Shown here: piece by piece, positions 49,362 to 57,620 of the stretch
Layout of the letters: each line of letters starts with the position of its first letter
How positions within the stretch are numbered: position 1 is the stretch's first letter
Assembly (NCBI RefSeq): GCF_010727325.1
Contig: NZ_AP022565.1
Span: 2,418,001 to 2,482,000, forward strand
Reading direction: 5' to 3'
DNA length: 64,000 nt
Source of the DNA: Mycolicibacterium alvei
GTDB taxonomy: Bacteria > Actinomycetota > Actinomycetes > Mycobacteriales > Mycobacteriaceae
Position numbers and translations under genes: made by a program
The notes under the pieces: generated by a model
What the model saw: only the letters and a program-made list of their open reading frames with translations
Told to the model about the DNA's origin: nothing
Database searches by the model: none

Positions 49362-49388
49362 ATCAGTTAAATCCTCTTAGTTCCCGGC

Positions 49389-49691
49389 TTACGCCGGGGC
49401 TCCGAACAGTTCGATCGGCTTGCTGCCGGCGACCAGGGTGACGATGGCACGCTTGGTGTCCTTGCGCTTGCCGAAGCCCGAGCGGGTGCGCTTGCGCTTG
49501 CCCTGGCGGTTGGCGGTGTTCACCGAACTGACCTTGACGTCGAAGATCTTCTCAATGGCGATCTTGATCTGCGTCTTGTTCGAATCCGGGTGCACGACGA
49601 ACGTGTACACGTTGTTCTCGATCAGCCCGTACGACTTCTCCGAGATGACCGGAGCCAGGATGATGTCGCGGGGGTCGGTCACGGTAGCCAT
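49389..49691 (-). CDS. rplW: 50S ribosomal protein L23
   Basis: 100 aa. L23 surrounds the tunnel exit and docks trigger factor. [19 protein letters not shown] and [19 protein letters not shown] are typical. Its ATG overlaps the rplD stop by one base. Confidence 0.97.
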   Translation of the reverse strand: MATVTDPRDIILAPVISEKSYGLIENNVYTFVVHPDSNKTQIKIAIEKIFDVKVSSVNTANRQGKRKRTRSGFGKRKDTKRAIVTLVAGSKPIELFGAPA

Positions 49692-50338
49692 CAGGCCGAC
49701 ACCTCCTCTTTCGTATTCGCAGCGATGTACGCGTTCAGCGCCTCGACGCTGAACACCAGATCGTCCGCACGGAGCACGTCGTAGGTGTTGAGCTGATCCG
49801 GCGAGATCACGTGCACACCAGGCAGGTTGCGGACGCTACGGGCGCCGACCTCATCGGTGCGGCCGATGACGACGAGAACCTTCTTGTTCTCGGTCAGGCT
49901 GCCCAGGAACGCCTTGGCGCTCTTGGTCGACGGGGTCTGACCCTCCACCAGTTCGGTGATCGCGTGGATCCGCTCGTTGCGGGCCCGGTCCGAGAGCGCA
50001 CCGCGCAGGGCGGCGGCGATCATCTTCTTCGGGGTCCGCTGGCTGTAGTCGCGCGGCTGCGGGCCGTGCACGACGCCACCGCCGGTGAACTGCGGCGCAC
50101 GGGTCGAGCCCTGACGAGCCCGGCCGGTGCCCTTCTGCCGGTACGGCTTCTTGCCGCCACCGGAGACCATGGCGCGGGTCTTCGTCGCATGCGTGCCCTG
50201 GCGCTTGGCGGCCAACTGAGCGTTGACGACCTGATGCATCAGAGCGATGTTGGGTTCGACGTCGAAGAGGGCAGCCGGAAGTTCTACGCTGCCGTCCTTC
50301 TTGCCTGCCGGCGTCTTCACATCAATTTTGAGAGTCAT
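49691..50338 (-). CDS. rplD: 50S ribosomal protein L4
   Basis: 215 aa. L4 lines the exit tunnel and, in E. coli, represses the S10 operon by binding its leader. [20 protein letters not shown] in the tunnel loop and [18 protein letters not shown] identify it. Whether L4 acts on the long leader at 51309-51584 is unknown. Its ATG overlaps the rplC stop. Confidence 0.97.
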   Translation of the reverse strand: MTLKIDVKTPAGKKDGSVELPAALFDVEPNIALMHQVVNAQLAAKRQGTHATKTRAMVSGGGKKPYRQKGTGRARQGSTRAPQFTGGGVVHGPQPRDYSQRTPKKMIAAALRGALSDRARNERIHAITELVEGQTPSTKSAKAFLGSLTENKKVLVVIGRTDEVGARSVRNLPGVHVISPDQLNTYDVLRADDLVFSVEALNAYIAANTKEEVSA

Positions 50339-50988
50339 TACTTCTCGCCTCGCTTGATTGCGCTGCGGACAACCACCAGACCACCGTTGCGTCCGGGGAT
50401 GGCGCCCTTGATCAACAGCACGCCGTTCTCCGCATCGACCTTGTGAACCTTGAGGTTCTGCGTGGTCACCCGGTCGTGGCCCATGCGGCCCGACATCCGG
50501 GTGCCCTTGAACACGCGGCCCGGGGTGGCACAGCCACCGATGGAGCCGGGGCGACGGTGCACTGCCTGGGCGCCGTGGCTGGCACCCTGGCCGGCGAAGC
50601 CGTGACGCTTCATGGTGCCGGCGAAGCCCTTGCCCTTGCTGGTGCCGGTCACGTCGACGTAAGCACCGTCGGCGAAGATCTCGGCGGTCAGCTCCTGGCC
50701 CACCTCGTACTCGGCGGCAGCAGCTTCGTCGACCCGCAGCTCAGCCAGGTGGCGACGCGGGTTGACACCCGCGGCGGCGTACTGACCGGTGACGGGCTTG
50801 TTGACCTTGCGCGGGCTGATCTCGCCATAGGCGAGCTGCACGGCGCTGTAGCCGTCGCGCTCGGGGGTACGGATAAGGGTCACCACGTTGGGGCCGGCCT
50901 TCACGACCGTCACCGGGACGACTTTGTTGTTCTCGTCGAACACCTGCGTCATGCCCAGCTTGGTGCCCAAAATGCCTTTTCTAGCCAT
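50338..50988 (-). CDS. rplC: 50S ribosomal protein L3
   Basis: 216 aa. L3 starts large-subunit assembly near the peptidyl transferase centre. [18 protein letters not shown] at the start and [20 protein letters not shown] are characteristic. It follows rpsJ by 14 bp. Confidence 0.97.
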   Translation of the reverse strand: MARKGILGTKLGMTQVFDENNKVVPVTVVKAGPNVVTLIRTPERDGYSAVQLAYGEISPRKVNKPVTGQYAAAGVNPRRHLAELRVDEAAAAEYEVGQELTAEIFADGAYVDVTGTSKGKGFAGTMKRHGFAGQGASHGAQAVHRRPGSIGGCATPGRVFKGTRMSGRMGHDRVTTQNLKVHKVDAENGVLLIKGAIPGRNGGLVVVRSAIKRGEK

Positions 50989-51002
50989 TTTTCTCGGGTC
51001 TC

Positions 51003-51308
51003 CTACTGGATATTGACGTCGACACTGGCCGGCAGGTCGATACGCATGAGCGCGTCAACCGTCTTCGGCGTCGGGTCGAGGATGTCGATCAGTCGCTTGT
51101 GGGTGCGCATTTCGAAATGCTCGCGCGAGTCCTTGTACTTGTGCGGCGACCGGATGACGCAGTAAATGTTCTTCTCAGTCGGCAACGGCACGGGGCCCAC
51201 GACGCTGGCACCGGTACGGGTGACCGTCTCGACGATCTTGCGCGCCGAGGCATCAATGGCCTCATGGTCGTAGGCCTTGAGCCTGATGCGGATCTTCTGT
51301 CCCGCCAC
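51003..51308 (-). CDS. rpsJ: 30S ribosomal protein S10 (NusE)
   Basis: 101 aa from the GTG at 51308, which has AGGAG upstream; the open frame to 51446 is leader. S10 acts in the small subunit and in transcription antitermination with Nus[20 protein letters not shown] and [19 protein letters not shown] are diagnostic. First gene of the S10 operon. Confidence 0.97.
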   Translation of the reverse strand: MAGQKIRIRLKAYDHEAIDASARKIVETVTRTGASVVGPVPLPTEKNIYCVIRSPHKYKDSREHFEMRTHKRLIDILDPTPKTVDALMRIDLPASVDVNIQ

Positions 51309-51584
51309 GCTTCTCCTACCTCTACTTCGTACATCGGCCGGCCGTATCGAAGCCTCGATGGGAGATCCCACCGAAACCCGTCGGGCCTGTGCCTCGGCGC
51401 GGGTGCGCCGAGAATTGCCGCCGCTGTTTACCTGTCTGTGGTCCACCGGCCCCCGCGGTCGGGCGTGTCGCCTTCGCGCACACTATCTCGCCCTGGAAAT
51501 CAGTCGCGATCTAGTGTTGGGACCGGATGCGCCCGTGGGGGCGCGGGTCGTATGCCTGGCCAGGAATACCCGGCGCAAGGCAAC
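51309..51584 (-). promoter_or_regulatory. Long structured leader of the S10 operon
   Basis: About 275 nt lie between the inferred start site and the rpsJ GTG, with no coding frame. Two strong hairpins are visible: an 8-bp stem CTCGGCGC/GCGCCGAG at 51393-51412, and a 6-bp stem GCGCCC/GGGCGC at 51529-51544. The length and folds suggest feedback control by a ribosomal protein, not proven. Confidence 0.45.
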
Positions 51585-51590
51585 CCGAAC

Positions 51591-51619
51591 AGTATGCCTT
51601 AGATCCCGGCATGCTCCAA
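51591..51619 (-). promoter_or_regulatory. Promoter of the rpsJ (S10) operon
   Basis: On the minus strand TTGGAG (51619-51614), a 17-bp spacer and CATACT (51596-51591). The start would be near 51584, in GGGTTGCCTTG. The layout GATTTGG(A/C)GCAT, -10 box and start sequence repeat in the rplN promoter at 37125-37153. The remaining stretch 51620-51772 shows nothing further. Confidence 0.65.
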
Positions 51620-51772
51620 ATCCACGATCGAGCAGGTCGGAGTACCGGTCGAGCGCGGTCCGCACATGAAGCGCCATGGCGGAAAAATGACCGCCGGACC
51701 GCCACAGCGCTTCACCCGCGACAGATCCCGGTCGACGGTCGCCCCCGGCTCGGCACGGCCCGTTCCACCGAA

Positions 51773-51788
51773 CTTACTTTTGAGTAAG
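51773..51788. promoter_or_regulatory. Inverted repeat overlapping the DUF4442 ribosome site
   Basis: CTTACT and AGTAAG form perfect 6-bp arms around TTTG, ending at the ribosome site of the gene at 51798. It could be a repressor site. Confidence 0.35.
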
Positions 51789-51797
51789 GTGAGGCGC

Positions 51798-52286
51798 ATG
51801 ACGCAGTCGCCGGCGAGGACCCCCAGCGCTACCTATAAGGCATGGAAGAAGCTGTCACCGCTGCCCGGCGGCAGCTGGGCGTTCTCCGCAGCGGCCATGG
51901 CCCGGGTGCCCTACTTCGCCTCGATCCTCCCCCACGTCGTCCGCATGGAGCCCGGCCTGGCCGAGGTGACCGTGCCGAAGTGGTTCTACGTCTACAACCA
52001 CCTGCACACCGTGCACGCCATCGCCTCGTGCAACGCCGCCGAGATGGCGATGGGCATGCTGATGGAGGCCACCGTACCGACGACGCACCGCTGGATCCCC
52101 AAGGCGATGAATGTGGCCTACCTCGCCAAGGCCACCACCTCGCTGCGGGCCAGGGCCGAGTTGACCCCACCGGATTTCGGCACCCTCACCGAAGGCACCG
52201 ACATCGTGGTGCCGGTCAGCATCACCGACCGCCACGGCGTCGAGGTCGTGCACGCCGACATCACCACCTGGGTCACGCCGGCCTGA
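51798..52286 (+). CDS. DUF4442 (hotdog-fold) protein
   Basis: 162 aa from the ATG at 51798 with GGTGAGG upstream. It matches the DUF4442 family of thioesterase-like hotdog proteins: MEPGLAEVTVPKWFYVYNHL, then HAIASCNAAEMAMGMLMEAT, with VAYLAKATTSLRARAEL in the C-terminal strand block. A conserved Asn-His (YNHLHTVHA) could be catalytic. The likely activity is acyl-CoA hydrolysis, but it is not established for this family. It is divergent from rpsJ. Confidence 0.75.
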   Translation: MTQSPARTPSATYKAWKKLSPLPGGSWAFSAAAMARVPYFASILPHVVRMEPGLAEVTVPKWFYVYNHLHTVHAIASCNAAEMAMGMLMEATVPTTHRWIPKAMNVAYLAKATTSLRARAELTPPDFGTLTEGTDIVVPVSITDRHGVEVVHADITTWVTPA

Positions 52287-52319
52287 GCTCGAAATGCGGA
52301 TCCGGGGTCGCCATCGAGT

Positions 52320-53933
52320 TCACTTCTCCCCCAGCCCGGCCCAGAACGGGCATTGATGTTCGCGTGCGTAGCCATTGTCGACGCGACTGCCGTCGGCCTG
52401 CAACGACATTCGGGCGCCGTCGCCCGCCGGATCGAACCCGGGCCAGCCCGGCTGACCGTCGACGGCAGGATCGCCGGTGCGCACGAAAGCGCTCCAGTAG
52501 TCGATCATCTGGTCCGAGAGCCGTTGCTGCGCCGGGTCCAACGGAGGCGCCCCACCGACGTCGAACAGGTAGCGAAGCTCCAGCGAGTGACTGGCGCCGA
52601 CCGGGAAGGGTAGCGTTCGCAAGGCCTCCGGCGCCGGGGCGGAGCGATCGTTGAACTCGTAGGCATAGACCGGCCCGGTGCGGGACAGTTCACCGGCCAT
52701 CCGCTCCGAGACGCAGGCAAAGGCGCCGTCGGTCACCGCTGCCGAATATGCCTGTGCCACACCGCCGTAGCGATCGATCGGGTAGTTCGCGCCGACCGTC
52801 GCGGCGTCGGCGCCGAAGGTCTCGGACAGGAGCCGTGGGTAATCCGCCGCGACGTAGCGCTGGCCGTGCCGCAGATAGCGCAGCGCCACGAACAATGTGA
52901 ACTCATCTCGAGTGGTCCCGATGAGCACCGGCACCGGATCGGCGCGGTCAGACGCGAATGCCGCCAACGGGGCCTGAGGAATCAACGCCGACCCGGTGAC
53001 CGGACCGGCCAGCTCGTCACTACCGATATTGAAGTACCAGACCGGTTTTCGTAGCCGGCCCACCGGCAGTGCCCGCAAGCAGGTGGCCGCCACCGCGAGT
53101 TCGGGACATCCGACGGCGGCCGCGTAATCGAATGAGCGTCGGGTCGCGGTGGCCAGGTCGGCCTGCGCCTGGCACGGTGCGCTCATCAGGATCGCGGCGC
53201 GGAACAATCCCGTCGAACCCGGCGATACCAGATGGTCGCACACCGACATCCCACCTGCGGATTCCCCCGCGACAGTGATCTTTTCGGGATCGCCGCCGAA
53301 GTCGGCGATGTTGTCGCGCACCCACCGCAGCGCCGCCTGCTGGTCGGCCAGGCCGTAGTTGCCGATGTCACCTGCGGACCCCAGGGCCGGGTGAGCCAGG
53401 AACCCCAGCGTGCCGAGTCGGTAGTTGATCGTCACCACCACGATGTCGCCGCGCGCGGCCAACCGCGCCGCGTCGTAGATACCGCTGCTACCGCCCGCGA
53501 ACGCGCCGCCGTGGATCCACACCATCACGGGGCGCAACTCCGCCGAGACCCGCGGCGTCCAGACGTTCAGGCTCAGGCAGTCCTCGGCGGTGTTGGCCCC
53601 GCGTTCGGGATCCAAATCGGGGTCCTGGATACACCGGGGCCCGGGGCGGGTGGCGTCGCGCTCCCCCGCCCATCCCGGCGCAGGCGCCGGCGCGGCGAAC
53701 CGCATGGGACCCACCGGCGCCGCGGCGTACGGCACGCCGGCGAACAGACGGTGGTCGGATACCACTGTGCCGCGCAGGGTTCCGGCCGCGGTTTGGACGA
53801 GCGCCGGGTCCGGCCCTTGCACGTGCCCCGGTGGATGACCGGATGTCACCGCCTGACCGCCACCCCACGCACAGCCTCCGACCAGCATCGCCAACACTGC
53901 CAGCAACGCGACGACGCGACGCCCGGACCGCAT
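52320..53933 (-). CDS. Type-B carboxylesterase, lipoprotein
   Basis: 537 aa. A hydrophobic signal peptide ends in lipobox LVGGC (Cys21), so the enzyme is anchored outside the membrane. The alpha/beta hydrolase core has the oxyanion block VWIHGGAFAGG, nucleophile Ser in GESAGGMS, Glu in TTRDEFTLF and His in GASHSLELRYLF, the type-B carboxylesterase triad. EDCLSLNVWTP is the family signature. It converges with the DUF4442 gene 33 bp away and is divergent from the P450 gene. Confidence 0.9.
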   Translation of the reverse strand: MRSGRRVVALLAVLAMLVGGCAWGGGQAVTSGHPPGHVQGPDPALVQTAAGTLRGTVVSDHRLFAGVPYAAAPVGPMRFAAPAPAPGWAGERDATRPGPRCIQDPDLDPERGANTAEDCLSLNVWTPRVSAELRPVMVWIHGGAFAGGSSGIYDAARLAARGDIVVVTINYRLGTLGFLAHPALGSAGDIGNYGLADQQAALRWVRDNIADFGGDPEKITVAGESAGGMSVCDHLVSPGSTGLFRAAILMSAPCQAQADLATATRRSFDYAAAVGCPELAVAATCLRALPVGRLRKPVWYFNIGSDELAGPVTGSALIPQAPLAAFASDRADPVPVLIGTTRDEFTLFVALRYLRHGQRYVAADYPRLLSETFGADAATVGANYPIDRYGGVAQAYSAAVTDGAFACVSERMAGELSRTGPVYAYEFNDRSAPAPEALRTLPFPVGASHSLELRYLFDVGGAPPLDPAQQRLSDQMIDYWSAFVRTGDPAVDGQPGWPGFDPAGDGARMSLQADGSRVDNGYAREHQCPFWAGLGEK

Positions 53934-53986
53934 GGCAGCGAGCGTACGGGGCGGATCGACGAAATCGGCTCCCTTGCGTGGCGCCG

Positions 53987-54017
53987 ATCACATAAGGTGA
54001 TAGTTGACACCCGTCAA
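53987..54017. promoter_or_regulatory. Two adjacent inverted repeats in the esterase-P450 region
   Basis: ATCAC-N5-GTGAT (53987-54001) and TTGAC-ACCC-GTCAA (54004-54017) are perfect and two bases apart, just upstream of the P450 start at 54040. TTGACA could be mistaken for a -35 box, but no -10 lies at the right distance. Probable regulator sites. Confidence 0.5.
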
Positions 54018-54039
54018 GTCCTGGCAGTGAGGAGTCCGA

Positions 54040-55293
54040 ATGAGCGCGCCGACGATGGATGACGCCGCGAAGGTGCTCGCCGATCCGACGGCTTACGCCG
54101 ACGATGCACGCCTGCACACCGCGCTGACCCATTTGCGCGCCAACAATCCGGTGGCCTGGGTGGACAGCCGCCCCTACCGACCGTTCTGGGCGATCACCAA
54201 GCACGCCGACATCATGGCCGTCGAGCGGGACAACGAGCTCTTCATCAGCGAGCCCCGGCCACTCCTGGCCACCGCCGCGGCCGACGATCTGGCCAAACAA
54301 CAGCTCGAGGCCGGCATGGGCCTGCGCACCCTGATCCACATGGACGACCCACACCACCGCAAGGTGCGGGCCATCGGTGCAGATTGGTTCCGCCCCAAGG
54401 CGATGCGTGCGCTCAAGGTTCGCGTCGACGAGCTCGCCAAGCGCTATGTCGACAAGATGCGCGACATCGGGCCCGAATGCGATTTCGTCACCGCCATCGC
54501 CGTGGACTTCCCGCTGTACGTGATCATGTCGTTGCTCGGGCTCCCCGAAGAGGACTTCGGCCGCATGCACATGCTGACCCAGGAGATGTTCGGCGGCGAC
54601 GACGACGAGTACAAGCGTGACGGCGGATCCCTGGAGGACCAGCTCGCCGTTTTGATGGACTTCTTCGCCTACTTCTCGGCGCTCACCGCGGCGCGCCGAG
54701 CCAACCCGACCGAGGATCTGGCGTCGGCCATCGCGAACGGCACGATCGACGGGGAACCGCTGTCCGACGTCGATACCGCGTCGTATTACGTGATCGTCGC
54801 CAGCGCCGGCCACGACACCACCAAGGATGCGATCTCCGGTGGATTGCTGGCGCTCATCGAAAACCCGGACCAGCTCGCCAGGCTGCGGGCGCAGCCCGAA
54901 CTGATGGGCACCGCCGTCGAAGAGATGATCCGGTGGACCACCCCGGTCAAGGAGTTCATGCGCACCGCCACCGCCGACACCACCGTGCGCGGCGTACCGA
55001 TCGCCAAGGGCGAGTCCGTCTATCTGGCCTACGTTTCGGGCAACCGCGACGAGGAGGTCTTCGACAACCCGCACCGCTTCGACGTCGGGCGGGACCCGAA
55101 CAAGCACCTGGCATTCGGATACGGCGTGCACTTCTGTCTGGGAGCAGCACTGGCCAGGATGGAGATGAGCAGCTTGTTCACCGAGCTGCTGAGCCGACTG
55201 GACTCCATCGAATTGGCCGGAACCCCAGAGCTTTCCGCGACCACCTTCGTCGGTGGACTCAAGCACCTGCCGATTCGTTACTCGCTGCGCTGA
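54040..55293 (+). CDS. Cytochrome P450
   Basis: 417 aa from an ATG preceded by GAGGAG. All P450 motifs are present: I-helix ASAGHDTTKDAI, ExxR in EEMIRW, and the heme-binding FGYGVHFCLGAALAR with Cys366 as ligand. No membrane anchor, as usual for bacterial P450s, which take electrons from ferredoxins. The sequence belongs with mycobacterial lipid or sterol-type P450s, but I cannot assign a CYP number or substrate. Its end overlaps the convergent TetR gene by 16 bp. Confidence 0.93.
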   Translation: MSAPTMDDAAKVLADPTAYADDARLHTALTHLRANNPVAWVDSRPYRPFWAITKHADIMAVERDNELFISEPRPLLATAAADDLAKQQLEAGMGLRTLIHMDDPHHRKVRAIGADWFRPKAMRALKVRVDELAKRYVDKMRDIGPECDFVTAIAVDFPLYVIMSLLGLPEEDFGRMHMLTQEMFGGDDDEYKRDGGSLEDQLAVLMDFFAYFSALTAARRANPTEDLASAIANGTIDGEPLSDVDTASYYVIVASAGHDTTKDAISGGLLALIENPDQLARLRAQPELMGTAVEEMIRWTTPVKEFMRTATADTTVRGVPIAKGESVYLAYVSGNRDEEVFDNPHRFDVGRDPNKHLAFGYGVHFCLGAALARMEMSSLFTELLSRLDSIELAGTPELSATTFVGGLKHLPIRYSLR

Positions 55294-55904
55294 CGCTCGG
55301 GCCGCCGGTGGGTGGCAAGGAAGCCATCCACCGCTGCCTGCACGCAGGCGGTGTAGTCGAATCCCGACAGCGTGCTGAGCTTGCCCAGCACGATCGGACC
55401 CAGCAGCAGCGCGGCGGCCTGCGAGCGATCCACCTCACCGAGTTCGGCGATGGCCTCGGGACTGGTGAAGATCGCCTCGAACGGCACCGCGTACTGCTCG
55501 GCCACCCGCTCACGCAGGGTCCGCACCTCAGCGCTGTCACCGGTCTGCCACGGCAACTGCTCCATGTCGCCGCCGAGCGCCAACCATGACATCGCTGTGA
55601 TGCTGATCGGCGCCTCGGCGATCGACTCGGCCTGCGCCTGAACCAGCGCGATCAGCCGATCACGCAGCGGGCCGTCCTCCGGTGGCATCGGCGCGGCCGG
55701 GATGAGTGCGCGAAATGCCGCGGCCAGTAAGTCATTTCCGCTCGAGAAGTGCCGGTACAACGTTGCCCTGGCCACATTCGCAGCTCTGGTCACCGCGTCG
55801 ACCGTCACCGCGCTCGGACCACCTGACCGCAACAGCGTCGTCGCCGCCTCGAGCAACCGGGCTCGCGATCGGGCCGGGCGCGGGTCACCGCTGTCGGCAG
55901 TCAT
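55278..55904 (-). CDS. TetR-family transcriptional regulator
   Basis: 208 aa. The HTH spans residues 12-55 (RARLLEAATTLLRSGGPSAV, then DAVTRAANVARATLYRHFSS). It is divergent from the MFS exporter gene at 55989, with an imperfect operator between them, so the most likely role is exporter repression. It is not the mycofactocin regulator MftR, which would lie beyond mftA at the right edge. Confidence 0.87.
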   Translation of the reverse strand: MTADSGDPRPARSRARLLEAATTLLRSGGPSAVTVDAVTRAANVARATLYRHFSSGNDLLAAAFRALIPAAPMPPEDGPLRDRLIALVQAQAESIAEAPISITAMSWLALGGDMEQLPWQTGDSAEVRTLRERVAEQYAVPFEAIFTSPEAIAELGEVDRSQAAALLLGPIVLGKLSTLSGFDYTACVQAAVDGFLATHRRPERQRSE

Positions 55905-55927
55905 TCTCCGTCACCTCCAGAAAGCAT

Positions 55928-55956
55928 ACTTACCGTCTCGCTCCGATACTGATAGT
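55928..55956. promoter_or_regulatory. Imperfect inverted repeat, probable TetR operator
   Basis: ACTTACCGTCTCG and CGATACTGATAGT form 13-bp arms (9 of 13 paired) around a 3-nt centre, midway between the divergent TetR and MFS genes. This is a usual TetR operator shape. Confidence 0.45.
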
Positions 55957-55988
55957 CTCAAAAGTTCGTCGACCAAGGAGTGCCCAGC

Positions 55989-57620
55989 ATGACCGACACC
56001 CTCGTCGAGTCTGGCCAGGATATCGACCCGGGCATGGCCGAACTGTCGATCCGCCAGCGTTACTGGCTACTCGTCGTCGCGTGCCTCGATGTGTCGATCG
56101 TCATCTCATCGATGGTGGCCCTGAATGCCGCGCTGCCCGACATCGCCACCCAGACCTCCGCGACCCAGGCCCAACTCACCTGGGTGATCGACGGGTACAC
56201 CCTGGCATTGGCATGCCTGCTACTCCCGGCCGGCGCCATCGGAGATCGCTACGGCAGGCGCGGCGCGCTACTGATCGGACTCGCCGTCTTCACCCTGGCA
56301 TCGGCGGCACCGCTGATCTGGGACGGTCCGGTTCACCTGATCGTGGCACGCGCGATCGCCGGAGCCGGAGCGGCATTCATCATGCCCGCCACCCTGTCGA
56401 TGCTCACCGCCGCATTCCCGAAATCGGAACGCAACAAGGCAATTGGCATCTGGGCCGCCGTCGTCGGATCGGGCGCCATCGCCGGATTCCTGGTCACCGG
56501 CGGGCTCCTTCACTTCTGGCCCTGGCAGTCCATCTTCGTGACATTCACCATCATGGCCGTCGCCATGTTCATCCTCACCTGCACTGTCGCGTCATCGCGG
56601 GACGCCGACGCCGCGCCTCTGGACTGGATCGGCGCGATCCTCATCGGAGGTGCGGTGGCCGTGTTCGTCCTCGGCGTGGTGGAGGCGCCGGTCCGCGGCT
56701 GGACGCACCCGATGGTCTGGGGCTGCATGATCGCCGGGATCGCGATGGCCGCGCTGTTCACCATCACACAACTACGGCACCGTCACCCGCTGCTCGACGT
56801 GCGACTGCTCCGCAGGCCCGACTTCGCCACCGGATCGATCGGGGTGACGTTCCTGTTCTTCGCCAATTTCGGATTCTTCTTCGTCAGCATGCAGTTCATC
56901 CAGCTGGTGATGGGCTACAGCCCGATCCAGACCGCATTTGCGCTGTGCCCCTTGGCCCTTCCTGTACTCATCCTCGGCGCCACCACCCATCTGTATCTAC
57001 CGCGGATCGGGTTGCGCATGTCGGTCTTCGGAGGCCTGTTGCTGATAGCGACCGGGCTGATGTGCATGCGCCTGCTCGAACTCGACTCGTCCTATCTGGA
57101 CTTCACCTGGCCGCTGCTGATCATGAGCACCGGGATCGGATTGTCCACCGCCCCGGCGACATCGGCCATCATGGGTGCGGTTCCCGACGAGAAGCAGGGC
57201 GTGGCGTCTGCCGTCAACGACACCGCCCGCGAAATCGGTGCCGCCCTTGGCATCGCGGTATCCGGTTCGATCCTGGCCGCGCAGTATCAGGACCTCCTCG
57301 CCCCCGCGCTGGACAGCATCCCCGACAATCTGCACGGCCCGGTGACGAACTCGCTGGCCGAGGCACTCACGGTGTCCGAGCACCTGGGTCCACAAGGCGC
57401 GGCATTCGCCCGGTTGGCCCAGCAGGCGTTCCTGGAGGCGACCAACTCGGCCCTGTTGGTGATGGCGGCGGTACTGGGGGTGGCCGCGGTCTTCGTCGCC
57501 GTGTGGGCGCCCGGCCGCGACGGTCGGCAGATCGCTGTGGTGCGCCGGTTCAGGTCGCCAGAAACTCCGCAGCCCGATGACCGATCATGGCAATGGTCGC
57601 GTGGGGGCCGCGGCTGGTGA
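55989..57620 (+). CDS. MFS drug:H+ antiporter-2 (DHA2) family exporter
   Basis: 543 aa from the ATG at 55989; AAGGAG is eight bases before it, whereas the GTG at 55980 abuts it. Fourteen membrane segments are expected. DHA2 motifs are LTWVIDGYTLALACLLLPAG (motif D1), GDRYGRRGALLIGL (motif A) and AGAGAAFIMPATLSML (motif C). It probably expels a toxic compound under control of the divergent TetR. Its last 24 codons overlap the end of the convergent mftG gene. Confidence 0.88.
   Translation: MTDTLVESGQDIDPGMAELSIRQRYWLLVVACLDVSIVISSMVALNAALPDIATQTSATQAQLTWVIDGYTLALACLLLPAGAIGDRYGRRGALLIGLAVFTLASAAPLIWDGPVHLIVARAIAGAGAAFIMPATLSMLTAAFPKSERNKAIGIWAAVVGSGAIAGFLVTGGLLHFWPWQSIFVTFTIMAVAMFILTCTVASSRDADAAPLDWIGAILIGGAVAVFVLGVVEAPVRGWTHPMVWGCMIAGIAMAALFTITQLRHRHPLLDVRLLRRPDFATGSIGVTFLFFANFGFFFVSMQFIQLVMGYSPIQTAFALCPLALPVLILGATTHLYLPRIGLRMSVFGGLLLIATGLMCMRLLELDSSYLDFTWPLLIMSTGIGLSTAPATSAIMGAVPDEKQGVASAVNDTAREIGAALGIAVSGSILAAQYQDLLAPALDSIPDNLHGPVTNSLAEALTVSEHLGPQGAAFARLAQQAFLEATNSALLVMAAVLGVAAVFVAVWAPGRDGRQIAVVRRFRSPETPQPDDRSWQWSRGGRGW

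Noticed and set aside
54004..54009. TTGACA as a -35 box for the P450 gene
   Set aside because: No -10 box at 16-19 bp, and the hexamer is half of a perfect inverted repeat.
53488..55266. 592-codon minus-strand frame opposite the P450 gene
   Set aside because: Antisense to P450 codons and runs into the carboxylesterase frame without homology; a third-position GC artefact.
55278..55904. TetR gene as the mycofactocin regulator MftR
   Set aside because: MftR normally lies next to mftA, beyond 64000; this gene is paired with an exporter and sits at the opposite end of the cluster.
55706..57580. 624-codon plus-strand frame over the TetR and MFS genes
   Set aside because: An Arg/Pro/His-rich frame shifted from the MFS gene, with no ribosome site or domain.
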